A stretch of 64,000 nt of DNA, taken from Diploscapter coronatus (lineage: Eukaryota; Nematoda; Chromadorea; Rhabditida; Rhabditidae). This document shows, in pieces, positions 25,165-42,149 of the stretch. The number at the start of each line of letters is the position of its first letter. Positions within the stretch are counted from its first letter, which is position 1. A program made the position numbers and the translations under genes. Where the stretch lies: assembly GCA_964036155.1 (NCBI GenBank), contig OZ038423.1, forward strand, positions 58,109,249 to 58,173,248. Direction: 5' to 3'. The notes below the pieces were generated by a model. It worked only from the letters and a program-made list of their open reading frames with translations, was not told the origin of the DNA and did not search any database.

Positions 25165-28100
25165 TTAGCTCTGATTTGATGGGGGCGGTTGGCTACCGCT
25201 TTTGCTGTTCTTGGAGTCGGACGGATGCTTGAAGGTGGCCCTTTTCAGGGAGGCAGGCACCTTTTTCGACATGTACGAGAGAACCGACTTGCGACGAGAC
25301 GTCGAGGGTGCTGAATCTGGAAATTTTTCTTATAGCTAGATTTTCGAAAGAGGTTTCTAATTGTAAGATTCCACACCTTTCATGGTTGAAATTCATTGAT
25401 TATAAAGTCAAATTACTTTAAAAAACTACCAGAATATAAAATGTTCAAGATAGAAAATAAGCTTGAGCCTAAGGTAAACATTTCTCACCCGTCCTTCCTT
25501 CAAGAGCACTGCTGCTGATCCAGGACTGATGTCTCTGAAATTAAATCCATAGATTTTCCTCTCGAGTTGAAATTTCAATGGTCCAAAAAGTAGAGAATAA
25601 CTATATTACCTGACTGTTAGCCCTTTTGCTGTCAGCGAGAATCACCGATGCATCGCACCTCTGGTCGTCCAGACGGCGCGACTGAGCATTCATGATCGTT
25701 TCGAAAAAGTCGTCCTTAATTATTTTATTATTCTTTGGCTCACTGTAGTTACCACCCTTCTGAGAAACAGTACAGCGAAAAGAAAGGGCGATAATTTTTC
25801 TAGCTTTTTAAATTTACTACCTGATGGAAAGTCGCTCTGGTTCCGACGTCACCTCTTGGGGCAGCCTGGAAATCTTCAATTCTTCTTTTTCAAAATTGGA
25901 TTTTTTATTCTTCAAATCAAACTCCTACGCTAAAAATCTCCATTTGTGCCCCAAAAATCAATAAAATATCGATTTTTCAAAGAATTTCTAACCTTAGGAG
26001 TCTCTTGGATGGGAGCGAGATCGACCTCGGAGAAGGCCATTCGAAGGGACGTCGGGAAGCCCGGACTGCCCAACGACGTCATCGACATCGACAGACGAAT
26101 CGAACGGGGATTCGGGTCCGCAGAGGAGTCCATTTTTAGCTCAAATTTGAAAAATTTAATTTTTGAAAAACTTGATCTTTAAAATTTTGTCATAGTAATA
26201 ATATTTCAAAAGCTTTTTGATTGAATAAATCGAAAGTTTCTTTCAAGATGCTTGTACAATTTCACCTAGCTTCTTTCAGACTCACCTCCTGGCTATCCGT
26301 GATGAGATTTTCGTTCTCCTTAACGATGACTCTCAGCACCTTTTCGGCATTTACGACCAAGGCCGGCAGATTTTGCTGAAAGATTAACATTTTTGGAATA
26401 TGTTGTAAAAATATATTTAGTTCAGAGAAAGTATTTTGAAATTTCGGATTTTCGGTACATTATTGGTAAACAAATTATCCGGATTTTTAGATTTTCCATT
26501 CATTATTTACAATTTTGGTGTGCAAAAGTGGAAATTTGACATTTTGATAATTTCTGATAAAACCCTAACGGGAAAATGCACAGATACGAAATCGCAAATC
26601 TTGATGAAACCTTCCAACTAGGGGTTTTCGACGACAGGAATGATGATGCTGAAGTCAAAAAGTGCTAAATAGGAACTTGGAATGAGAGAATTCGGAGCTG
26701 TTTTTCATTCGTATTTGGTGCGAGAAATGAGCAAATTCGCTTTCAAAAATAAACTAATTTTGCAAATTTGGGAACACAAGTGGAGAAACAACGATTTTGA
26801 TTGTTTTTCAGCTTCGAGGTTCCTATTCAACACCAACACCTTTTGACTTCAACATCGTCATCCCTGTCATTGAGAACCCTTGTTTGGAAAGTTTCGTTAG
26901 GGTCTGTGATTTCCGGCTTGCGCACTTCCCTTGTAAGATCTAGAACTATTGGATAAGCAAATTAACATTAAAATTTAATTAAATAAAGTTGAAGAAATGA
27001 AAGAAACGACATTTCTTTTGAAAATGCACTGAGGCGAGTGGGCTTTGTTGCAATTTTATCACATTTCTTTTCCTTTTCTCTCTCGTTTTAATTCAAAAAT
27101 ACCGCACCACAAAGCCAATTATGAGTCGATTCAAAGGCAAAGGCTCTTCCTTTTTAAGAAAAAAGAAAAAGACGTCAAATTTTTTATCTCATTCAAACTC
27201 AAAGAGTTCTACTTTAACAAGATTCCGCAAATCTAATTAATTTTTACTCGGCCTATAAATCATAAAATCAGGGCAATTTTTAACATTTCTTAAGAGTTTT
27301 AGAAGTTGTAGAAAATTAAAAATGGTGTGAAAAATTTGTAAAAATAGAAGCTTCATGAAATTCGTATAAAAATAAGGAAATCTCGAACTACCTTCTCAAA
27401 ATATCGCGCACATTTGCGAATTATCTAATCTCAATCATTTCTTTCCTTTCTCCGCCTCAATTTAATTGCTACCTTTTTAACGCAAAAAATCGACATGTCT
27501 CATTTTTGCCTGCCTATTTTCAATTTACCCGTTTTGCACCTGCCTTGAAAATATCTAATTCTAGTTTTCGAAATATCAAAAAATCACAAACTTCATTTGG
27601 AAGACTTCCGACTTATAGGAGGAACAAAAGTAGCAAAGAGTTGAATTTTTTTAATTTTAGAAAAAAAATCGGGAATTTTTGAAAAATTCTAAAACATTTG
27701 TAACTTCGTACTTTCGAAAGTTTTCAACAACTTTTAAAAAGCTTTCAAGATCAACCGACCTCATTTCCGATTTTCCTAGCCAGTCCCAGGAAATAGATCG
27801 CCTTCGCGGGGTCGTCCTGTCGATTGAAAATGATTGAGAGAAATTGGCAGGTTCTGGAAAATGTTCATTTTAAATATTTTCAGAAACTCACCAAATTTTT
27901 AAATTTCTTTCTAAAACAACAAAAATATTCTATATTTTCTGAAAGTCTAGAAGGCTCCAATTTTTCTAGAAACCAAGAAAAACTTGATTTTTTATCAAAG
28001 GTGCGATTTTTTTCCGTTTAAAAAAAAACTTACTTAGCCTCTCCGGCGGCGTCTTTGAGCTCCCTCACGATGCGCAGGTGGCGAATGAAGTATTCGTGAG

Positions 28101-30337
28101 CTGAAGGAAATAATTTTTTTAATCGCACTTCTTCAAATTTTCTAAATTTCATCTTTTCTCAAAAATTTCGATTTTTCAGACCAAAATGAAACTCAAAATA
28201 TTCAAGAGAAAATTTTTATACTTCGGTCGAGGATGGTACAATTTTGAAAAAAAAAAATCTACCGGTCTGATAGTCCTCAATAAGCAGAGCAGTGTTGGCC
28301 AGATGATAGCAGGCTTGACCCTCTGATGCGCGGTCGCTGATTTCAATCGCGAGGGCGATGCCGATTCTGGAAATCTTACGATTTGTTTCCTTCAAAATTC
28401 AAAAATTTTCATTTTTCACAAGAAGAGCTGCAGATAACATCTATTTCTATTGAAGTATTCTTTTAAAAATATATTTCATCAGGGTTTCAGTGGAAAAATT
28501 AACACAAAATTTTCATGGTAAAACTACAGTCAAGCGCATTTTATTCTATTTTCCCCATCAAAAAGTTTAGATTTTCCAGACTTGATGGCAAGTGCTAGAG
28601 TGCAAGTTATTCATGATAAAAGATGATCAGCAACTTTCCTAACCTGTAGTACTCGAACGCCCTGTCGATGTCGTTGAGAAAGACGTTCGCATTGCCGAGA
28701 TTCAGATAGGCGCGCAGCTGAGCCGCCTTGTCGTTTCGCTGCCGAGCCAGGTCTAGACGCTGGAAAATAAACCATGAAATATTATCACTTTTTTCTTGAT
28801 CATTAGTTTTCTTCTTCATTCTAAAACAAAAATTGCATTCTTATTTTTCAGAATTTTTTAAAGAAAATTTCTCATTTTTTTTCCGAAATAATTATTAAAA
28901 CGCACCTTATTGTGGTACTTGATGGAGGTCTCATAATCAGTGAGGAGGTAGTAGACGTTGCCGAGGCTGCCGTACAGCCGATCCAATTCGGTCGTCTGGT
29001 CCGGAAGTTCGTCCAGAATTTCAACTGCTTCCCTTAACATTGTATTTTTTTTAAACTTTAATTTGTTTATTGTTTTTTACTGAAAAACTAACTCGAAATG
29101 TTGTGCTGCGACTCTCAAATTCTTGCTTGGCTCGTCCAGTGCAGAGGAAATGCCGGGCAGAGAGAGGCTGTGCTAAAAGTTATGGGGTAAAATGTTGGAT
29201 ATTTATTTTTAAACAACCTGAAAGATTATTTTTTCAAGAAATAAGTTTAAAATTATGAATGAGCAAAGATTTGTCGAAACTCACCCCCGCCAGCACTTTC
29301 TTCATGTAGCGACCTTTGAGCCAGTACGCGGAACCCATGTTGAAGTGAGCGCGAGCGATGCATTCCTGAAAAAATCAAGTTCCTCCTCAACTTTAGAGAC
29401 TTCAAGACATTATCTGAAGTTTTGTATTTTAATAATAAGGGTCTTCTAATCCAAGTATTTTTGAAAAGGATCTTCCATTTTAAAAGAATCTTTCCTTTTA
29501 GTTTACTGCACACTATTACAAGTATCTTATCTAACTCTCTTGGGAACTAATTATTTCAAATAGGGGTCTTTTGTTTTTCAAAAAGAGGGTCTTCTATTTC
29601 AAAATACAAGTACCTTATCCTGTGCCTCTTTGGCAATGCTCAATTGCTGCTGGATGAACTGAATGGCGAGGTCGAAATTGCCCTTTTTCTTGTGTACATT
29701 TCCAATGTTGCCGCACGCTCTCGAAAGGGATTTTTTGTCGCCGAGGGTTCTTAATTATTTTCTTTACATCTTCTTTAGGTTTTACATTTAAAATTGTTTT
29801 TATCATAAAAATATGATTTTTATTGGACTTTAACAAATTTTCAGGATTTTTAAAATCCTACTTTTCCAGTTCCATGTCTAGCGTGTGAAACCTTAGAGCG
29901 GCGTCCAAATCGTTGATATTAAAGTAGGTGCAGCCCATCTGAAATTTACTTTTTAATTAAATTTTTTCTTCATTTACTCTAATTTTTAATTTTTACCTGG
30001 CAATAAATCGCAGAGAGCACTTGCAAATCATCCGTCCCGACTTCCAAAGCCTTCTCGAAACAGAGGATTCCTGCAAATTTTATTTTTAAAATAAACTTTT
30101 TCAAGGGCACCACTCTTGGAAGAAATTTAAGTGGTACCAGTGATAGAAAAACTAAAAAGGGTACCCTCGACAAAAACTTGAAAAAGGTACTGATGATAGA
30201 AACAAATTAAAAGGGTACCTTGACAACAATAAAAAAATAAATCGCCGACCTTCTCTTGTCCTGCCCTTTCTGCAGTGTCGTTCGGCCTCCTGACCCCATT
30301 CCAGGCAACTCTTCTGTGTTTCGTCGTAACTCCCCAT
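25165..30337 (-). CDS. ags-3: AGS3/LGN-type G-protein regulator (TPR repeats plus GoLoco)
   Basis: A multi-exon minus-strand gene. It begins MGSYDETQKSCLEWGQEAER; exon 1 splices in frame to GILCFEKALEVGTDDLQVLS, which matches the first LGN/AGS3 TPR. Further TPR exons read MGCTYFNINDLDAALRFHT, GNIGNVHKKKGNFDLAIQ, ARAHFNMGSAYWLKGRY, YGSLGNVYYLLTDYETSIK, AYLNLGNANVFLNDIDRAF and ACYHLANTALLIEDYQT. The C-terminal part has a GoLoco motif, DDFFETIMNAQSRRLDDQR, with the invariant DQR. GoLoco binds GDP-loaded Gi/o alpha. LGN/AGS3 proteins link it to spindle orientation or G-protein signalling. Only one GoLoco is clear, fewer than the three or four in vertebrates. The Ser-rich segment near 25930-26133 may hold a degenerate one. 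An acceptor (GTTCAG) sits just before the ATG. Confidence 0.92.
26621..26881. mobile_element. foldback element in an AGS-3-like intron
   Basis: The left arm (GACAGGAATGATGATGCTGA, then AGTCAAAAAGTG and AATAGGAAC) is mirrored on the right arm by GTTCCTATTCAACACC, CTTTTGACTTCAAC and CGTCATCCCTGTC. The arms are about 60-70 bases with small gaps around a central loop of about 130 bases. It is non-coding and MITE-like, between exons ending near 26378 and 27760. Confidence 0.65.
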
Positions 30338-32490
30338 TGGGTGCGTTACCTGAACACTTTAAAATTCAAAAAATGCGATATTTTCAACTTTTTAAAAACA
30401 TATGACCCCCTAATTTTTAAAACCCGTAATTTCATGATAATTGCCGACTTTTTCAAGAAGACGATGATATTTACAAATTTTGAAAAACACGAATTCTTTA
30501 AATAAAGAAAATCAGCTGACAACGCCTAAAGCAACATGAAAATTAGCGGCGGCGCACGGTTTAAGACGAATGGCGGGATATTCAAAAAAGATAATCGTTG
30601 CGTCAAATAAGAAAGAGGAGAAAAAGGGCTATTCTTAGAATGATCTACAAGATTTTTAACGATACAGGTTGTTTTGCTTGCCGAGTATGTGTGCGTCAGT
30701 CACAAGTATTAACAACTATTTATTTATCCGGACACAACAGGGAAATTGAAACTTTTAGGGGAATTGTCGGACAAAACTCAGAACCGACCGTACGTCCAGA
30801 CCGGAGACAGGAGTATGAACTGATTTTGGAAAAGAGAGAGATGACCAATCAATAGTTGATAAGTAGATGTAAGAGGGAACAAGATAAATGGAGAGGGAAA
30901 AGATGTCGAGTAAATGAGCAGTGTCCGATAGGCGGCACTGGCAGGAAAGGAAGAAAGGTGAGAGATTGGAGAAAGAGTGAATTGAATAAAGGAATAGAGT
31001 GAGCCTCTAACACGAATTTTAGAAAATTATTTTTTTAAAAATTCAAGAAAATAGAGTTCTCAATAACCTTTAACTTGACAAAGTTCCGCTTCATCAGGCA
31101 AGAATCTCGATAAAATTGGAGTTTCTAATCTAAGATAAAAAAAAAACTTTCAATAGAGAATCTGAAGGCCAGCTAGACTACATCTATGTGGCTCCTCCCG
31201 AGTATTTTAGTGCAAGCCGTCTTGAAAAGGGGTCGGATTTAGGAATGAAAGGAAGAGGGAAATAGCAAAGGAAGGTGAAGAGAGAAAAAGAAGAAAAACG
31301 AAGGTCTTCTAACATGTGCTCATGCACTCGAAGCTACAAAGAAGGAAAAGTGCCCAACGATAGGAGAAATAGCATCAAAAAAGAGAGGGAAAGAAAGAGG
31401 AAGTGAGCGAAAGCATGGAAAAAGGGAGGGAAAGAACGAGAAAAGGATAGAGAAAAGGGCGCTTCATCCCCTTTTTCACGTATCTTTACAAGGCCAAGTG
31501 ATTGCCCCGCATACTCGATAATTGAAGAGAAAGAAAATAGAGGGCATTCTTGAAGAGGGAAAAAGAAAAACATAAAGTGAGAAGGGAAAATAGAGGACAT
31601 TTTGAAGAGAGGAAGGGAGAGAAAATATTTTCCGTCTATTGGGGCAATCACTAAGAAAAAAGCAAGGGGGCACTCATTTTTCAAGAAAAATAAGGTGGGG
31701 TTTCATTATTCCAAGTTTGGTACTAAATGTGGAAGATATCGAAGATTAGTGTTATCTTATCACTAAAATAGATAAGATATGGAATTTCATATATATTCAG
31801 GTCACGTGTACGAGATAACTTGAATAGAGGATAAATAAGGCATTGCATATATCCCTTTTGAAATTGGGATTTAGATTCAATATCAAAGTTAGTAAATCTC
31901 TTGATAAAAGAATGATAGAGCATCGAGGGTTTGAAACCAGCAGGCATGTATTAAAAATCGACAATTTTCGTCCGAACGATATTATTTCATCGACTAAAAT
32001 GTGCGAAAGAAATGGGACAATGAAAAACAAACAAGAAAAATGGAAAATTTGGGTAAATTCGATAAAAAAAGGGGGGTGGGTGATGGATGATGAAAAAAGA
32101 TTTCAAAAAAATCTTTTCAGAGTCAAATCAAAAAACGATCAAAGAGAAGAGGAATAAAATGAAGTGGTTAAATAATTTCCAAGGGAAACAATCGGTTTAA
32201 AAATTTCCTCCTCGCACGTATAAATTAAACTTAAAACTGAGAGAATTTGATCAAAATCACGAATGAAATAGTTAAAATAAAACAAATGAATGTATAGGAA
32301 AATTAGGGTGAATTTTTCAGAGAAGAGGGGGCTACCTGTAAACCTTACTCAAAACAAGAATAAAAATTGATTTAAAAGTTAGATCTGCATATAAGGTTTA
32401 CAATGAGTTGATGAAAATGGGGGTGAAGTTTGCAAAGAAGTGCATGGTTGTGGGAAAAAGAGGGAAGGGGGCGTGACTTCGTTCAGCTGT
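30338..32490. other. intergenic, upstream of the AGS-3-like gene and downstream of ran-1
   Basis: No gene is supported. The plus strand is GA-rich from about 30830 to 31640, which produces spurious antisense open frames (31334-31684). A small inverted repeat at 31497-31652 is listed separately. Confidence 0.4.
31497..31652. repeat. 156-bp element with 12-bp perfect inverted ends
   Basis: AGTGATTGCCCC at 31497-31508 and GGGGCAATCACT at 31641-31652 are exact reverse complements. The interior is GA-rich and non-coding. The size and exact ends fit a MITE remnant. Confidence 0.6.
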
Positions 32491-34240
<1,750 letters not shown>

Positions 34241-35261
34241 TTGTCCCGCTTTGTTTAGTTCCAGAAAAGAATCACAAGATTCTGAATATGTTTAATTTAC
34301 GTTTTATTTGTTTTTATAAGAAAAAAGGCAATTTCAAGAATTTTCGAAAGCAGACTTGGGACTTGTTTTCTTCAAATTTGGCCACTGCAACCACGCTGGA
34401 CCGTAAAAATAGGCAACGCACCGCAGTTGTGGTGGAAAAGTCCCAAGTCCGTTTGAAAGATGAATTTAGGACGAAATCTAGAAAATTAGCAGATTTTATG
34501 CAAAAAATTGAGAAAATTTTAAGAGCAAAATTATGCAATTCGAAAAGAAGAAAGTGAATGAAGACTTTCATAGTTTTTCGAATGAAAAATGCTAAATTTC
34601 GCCATCGATTTATGAAATAAATTTCGCGATTTTCGAATTTTTGGCCAATTTAAAAATCGAAGGGATGCTTGAAATTCCAGGGATTTTCTAGCGAGTTTAG
34701 GGCTAAAATCATGGGTCGACACTGAGATGTTTGAAGAACCTTAAGGATAAACCAGGAAAATTTTTAGGAGAGCCGAAAATAATTTCGAAAGCACACTGGG
34801 CAAAAGTAAAAGCGAGCGAAAACGAGAGAAGACGGGGCGCGCCATTTTGCAAAGTGGTGCGAGGCAACCGCTCTACGCACACAAACGCGTTTTTGTCGTG
34901 CGAATTTCCAGCTACCTTCAAATTCGTCTCGATTTTCTTTTATTTTTGGAAAGTTCACCCTTTCACCTACCCCAAAATTAGAAAATTCGTCCCTTTTAGA
35001 TAGTAGTCCTGGTAGAGAAGAAAATTTGGTGGGGTTTCCATGAAATTTTCTATGAACTTTCAAAGACTTACTCGATTTTTTCATCCTTCCTGGAAAATTT
35101 ATAGAATTTCCTGGCTAAATAGCGCTGGAAAAAAATAAAAACCTACAAAATTTCCAAATCCAAAAGCTCTGTAATCTAGGAATTTTCCAAGAATTTTTTC
35201 CCATTTTTATTTTTTTTTTTCAATAATTTTCAGATCTTTTCAAATTTGGGAATTTTCGAGA
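34241..35261. promoter_or_regulatory. divergent intergenic region between ran-1 and dyskerin
   Basis: Presumed shared promoter region. It includes a GC-rich patch near 34830-34880 (GGGGCGCGCC) unlike the AT-rich surroundings, and an inverted repeat at 34353-34450. A TTTTCAG at 35233 is probably the spliced-leader acceptor for dyskerin, 29 bases before its ATG. Confidence 0.4.
34353..34450. repeat. 98-bp inverted repeat upstream of ran-1
   Basis: GACTTGGGACTT at 34353 pairs with AAGTCCCAAGTCC ending at 34450. Partly complementary GC-rich inner segments follow (CCACTGCAACCAC against GCAGTTGTGGTGG). It lies about 110 bases upstream of the ran-1 start codon, so it could be a transcribed leader hairpin, a regulatory palindrome or a mobile remnant. 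Confidence 0.55.
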
Positions 35262-38025
<2,764 letters not shown>

Positions 38026-39164
38026 AAGTAGAATTTCAACCGTTCTCTGAGTAAAAGACGGACTACTTTAATAGTTACAAATGAAAATTCTAAGTATTCC
38101 AGTAGTATTTTAAGAGCTATCTTAGTTAAACTTTTCGTTTTGTTAAATTAAAATCTCATTTTGTCTCAAAATCTTTCCAACGACTTATACCCACCTCTCC
38201 ACACTTGTTTGGATTTTTTGGTTGTTATAATTTGTTTTTGTTAAAGATATATGAATTGTTGTTGATTTTTAAGACGATAAATGTTAATCTCTGAAACAAG
38301 AATCTTGGAAATTTCGCCACCACACGAAAAAACATTTCGTTGACCAAAAAGCGGTAATATGATACATCTACATCTACAAACAAAATGTGCAGAAATGAAC
38401 TCGAAAACTCATCGTTTTCTCTAGTTAAGAGATCTGCGGGAAATTTTCAATTTTCCTTATCTCATTTGTTTAGTTTTTAGAATCACACGGTTGGCTACAA
38501 ATCCTATTACTTTTATCTCTGATTTTCATACTCTCTAAACTGCGTCATTTTTTCAAATGAGGAATTTTAATGGGAAGGGAACGTGGCCTCGGAAAGAAAG
38601 ACCCTGCGGCACTTTTACAAATAAGGACTCTATTATGAACTCTCTCAAGTGTCCGAGAAAGAGAAAGAGAGCAACTATGGAAAGGGGCGTGGTCTGAAAG
38701 GCTCGAGAGGAGAGAAATCCCTCTTTTTATCTCTATGGAACAAGTCCCTGCTGCATCCAGCATCGTGACATCTTTATTTTTCAGCTTCCGCAATTCTCAT
38801 CCTTTTCCGCTCTTTCCTTTTGAATTTCAAATGAATTCTCGAAAAATATACGGCCTTGTTTAGAGTGGTTTTGATTTTCTGCATTAATTTGAATTTCGCT
38901 CATGGAAAGCTTTAGGAAAAAAGTCGATCTTCACTGAAATTTCTCTATTAGCATATTTGTATATTTTTTCTTAGCTTATACAGTCATTTTTTCATTGTCT
39001 TACATCATAAAGTTTAGGCAAAAGCTGATCTTCGCCAGTATTTTATACTTACTCATCTAAAACTAGTATTTTCGTTATTATGTTGATCATTTTCGACAAT
39101 ATTTTGCAATACATAGCTAATTTTTAGTTATTTATTTTGTAAAGTTTCAGCTATTAAACCCTAT
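38026..39164. other. intergenic between dyskerin and the small membrane protein gene
   Basis: AT-rich with a short GA-rich block near 38640-38730. No gene is supported. A TTTCAG ending at 39150 lies 14 bases before the next ATG and is a probable spliced-leader acceptor. Confidence 0.4.
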
Positions 39165-40946
39165 ATGCATTCTCAAGCAGAGCTGGCATTGACGGATGAA
39201 GAGGAAGAACAACTTAAGGCAAGTTTCTAAAAGAACAAAAAGAAAACATCTATTATCGGAGTTTTCATAAATCATGTACTTTGAAAAATGGTCAAGATTT
39301 TTACCGGATATAATTTATTCTGAATGGATATTTAGACCAATTTTTTCTTAGGAATATTATTCTCAAAAAATCTTTCGAGACCATATTCATTTTTCCTTAT
39401 ATGATATACTTTAATTGCTATTATTATCTTTCTTAAGATTAAAAATTCAACTAGCTTAATTGACTATAATAACTAGATAATATTTTTGAGAACCCGAAAA
39501 TTTTCTAAGTTTTCACGTCGACTCTTTAACATGTGATGTCTTAATCCCGACCGCGGGAAAAAGCGGCGGGAAATATTAACAAATTCAGCCGCAGAGTTGC
39601 GCTTTCGCAAATCTCTTGAAAGAGAACGACACGAAAAAAGTGAAGGTCATCAAATTTCAGTCAAGAAATCGCAAAATCTTTCGAAGGAATCAGAAACTTA
39701 TTTTTCTCAAAAAGAATATATTTTTAATCTGAAAAAATTATAAGGAAAGAAAGAAAAAATGTTCCTCTGAATTAGAATATTTTTAATCAAGTTAATGATG
39801 AACAGTTTAAGTCAAGAAAATCGAAAACTTATTTTTCTGAGCCAGTATATATTTTTGGCGCATTTAATCGCATAAAATGTGACAAGTTTGGAGAAATGAT
39901 TTTCATATTCAGGCATAAGCATAGGGAAGTAGCGTGTCTGAGGTTTATGTAAATGATTTGATTATTCAAGACATCAAAGTAGAGATTCTTTTAAAGAATG
40001 AATTACAGAATGACATAAAATAATCTGAAATCTCTAATATCAAAAAGTATATATTCTTTGAAGAATACTTTCAGAATGTATAACGTAAAGTAGTAGAGGT
40101 AATTATATTTAGATTAAATATAGTATATTATTAGATTATTCGAGACATAAAAGTAGATGTCCTTTAAGGGATAAATGTTCAGATTAAATCAAGTATGCTA
40201 ACTTATTCAACTTGTAATTCTTATATTTAGGAATTTGGTCAACGACGTATTCGACGATGTATTTGCGTGGTATTATTCATCTTCACGATAATATCGCTAT
40301 TTTTGGTCGCCTTTACTCTGGCTCTTGGAAAGCAGATAGATTTATTAGGTAAAAATCAGAATTTTCAAGCTATTAATTAAGAGTATGATATGGAAAAAGT
40401 TATTTTTTATTCTACTTTATTTAAAATATCCTCGAAATTTTCCTCTTTACATTTTCATCTGAGCATCATTTTATCCAATGCATTTTTAAATTCTCCAGAC
40501 TAGCGTATTTGACATGACGCAATTACGCATTCATGCATCGTTGATTGAAAAATTTGAGGACCATTTTTTCTTCTTCTCTTAAAATTTCATTTTCTCCAGC
40601 TTTTACGCCATAATATTAATTTGTAGCCCAAATTGCTACTCGTAGGACGTAAAAGGACAATAGAAATAGCGAAATTACCCCCTAAAAGAATTGCATTTTA
40701 AGTGCGTAAAGTTTAATTTTGAAACTGAATGTTAAAAATTTAAACAATGTGAAGTACCAAGCTTAAGGCCTCTAAAGTTTAGTTTTCGAAATTTTAAATT
40801 AGTTTTAAACCCGATATTTCAGTGGAACGACGTATTGATGAACGTATGCAAAACTTGCTAGATAAGGTAAGAAATTTAGATAAACTAAAAATTAAAATTT
40901 TAAATTTCAGGGAATAAAACTTTCGGACGAAAGGACAAAATCTTGA
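39165..40946 (+). CDS. small single-span membrane protein, 83 aa
   Basis: Four short exons (39165-39218, 40231-40348, 40823-40866, 40911-40946) join in perfect phase. Each is too short to stand out alone. The product starts MHSQAELALTDEEEEQLKEF, then a basic RRIRRC, then a hydrophobic span (VVLFIFTIISLFLVAFTLAL), then GKQIDLLVERRIDERMQN and a basic C-terminus. Arg residues before the span and a short polar tail suggest an N-cytoplasmic single-pass protein. The first intron is long (1012 bases) and uses a GC donor in the strong context AAG|GCAAGT. The segment FTLALGKQID resembles VLIALGKEFD in the next gene downstream. No family is recognised. Agreement of all four phases is the main argument that it is real. 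Confidence 0.65.
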
Positions 40947-41613
40947 TAAAAAATCGAAACTAACTTAAATGAAAAAAGACACACACACACACACACGCAT
41001 ATAATAAGCTAGATTTACATACTAAGTACAACTTTTGCACTTAAATATTGTCATTTAAAAATAGTAATCGGCTTTTCTTTAATTTTTAAATGACGTCTAA
41101 AAATCAAAGATATCCTCAAAATTTCGTGCCTCTTAAATGATTTTGTTCCTAAAACATATCATTTTTCATTTACGGGTAAATTTGCTTTTCAATTTGATTT
41201 CTCTTAATTTAAACTTGCATTAAAGTTCCACATTTTTAGCCTTAGAATTTGTTTTAATGAAAATTTCGAAGAATAAACTTTTCTAATTGGTTCGTTATAT
41301 GAAAATTGTATGCAATACATAATATTTAGGCTAACTTAGACGGTATTAAGGGGATACGCTTAAGCATTGGACAAAACATTTATATATCCCCTATTTAGCG
41401 AAAGAATTAGTGGAGAAATGACCGTGGTTGTCAATGGTAACTCGCTTCGACTTTTGATAACAAACACCTCTTATCACGGCCCCTATGATTATCAGCAGAT
41501 TTATCAGCATTTTCAAGCTTATCATAAATCTTAAGCCTCTCAAAATAAACCCAAATTTCAATATCACAAATGTCTCTTCATATACTAAAATTTAGTTCAG
41601 TTTACATAGCTAG
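40947..41613. other. intergenic between the two membrane-protein genes
   Basis: Contains a (CA)9 microsatellite at 40979-40996 and a small hairpin near 41348-41393. No gene is seen. Confidence 0.4.
40979..40996. repeat. (AC)9 microsatellite
   Basis: Nine uninterrupted AC dinucleotides just after the stop of the small membrane protein, probably in its 3' UTR. Confidence 0.9.
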
Positions 41614-41988
41614 GGTCCCCAAGTAGATCTGACGAACTGATGGTCTGGGCAAATTTTCGCGCAGAAATATCATCAGGGTTGTAAATAAGACTTCTGTGGA
41701 GGAAAAATATAATTAGAAACTTTTCTAGCCGAAAGAATCACAAAAGTTCGTTGCTCGAAATGAGCACATTTTGGCAAACTTCAAACTGCGTGGACACGGG
41801 TGGACGTAAAAACTATGACCTGATTTTGGCGCAAAACCGTTTTATCAAATTTATCGTCGATTTAGACTAGGTCTTTTATGATGTTTTGGGTTTGAAGGGT
41901 ATTTCCTTCCAAATTTTTTGTTTGTTTTTTTTTTTTACTTTTAAACTACCAAAAGCGCACTTTCGCAGGGAGCAAAGCTGGGGACTCT
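41614..41988. mobile_element. non-autonomous DNA transposon, copy B (TIR GGTCCCC)
   Basis: Second copy of the element at 24010-24364, same orientation. The ends are GGTCCCCAAG and GGGGACTCT. The flanks extend the inversion (CATAG before the left end, CTATG after the right end). The internal alignment covers the whole length with moderate divergence and small gaps, implying an old family. Confidence 0.75.
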
Positions 41989-42149
41989 CTATGCATAACT
42001 TCAAACTTCTTCTGAAAAAGTTGATTTTCATCTAAGTGTTCAATGTCAGCACTCTCCTTCTCATACACTAAAGCTTAAATCAATCTATTATTCCATAATC
42101 ACTGTTATAAAGGCTGATCTTCGTCCACATTTACAAAATTCAGGGTAAG

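Noticed and set aside
31334..31684. 116-codon minus-strand open frame, Phe/Leu/Ser-rich
   Set aside because: It is the complement of a GA-rich low-complexity block and overlaps the 31497-31652 inverted repeat.
38545..38793. 82-codon minus-strand open frame
   Set aside because: Antisense to a GA-rich block; no acceptor, no domain.
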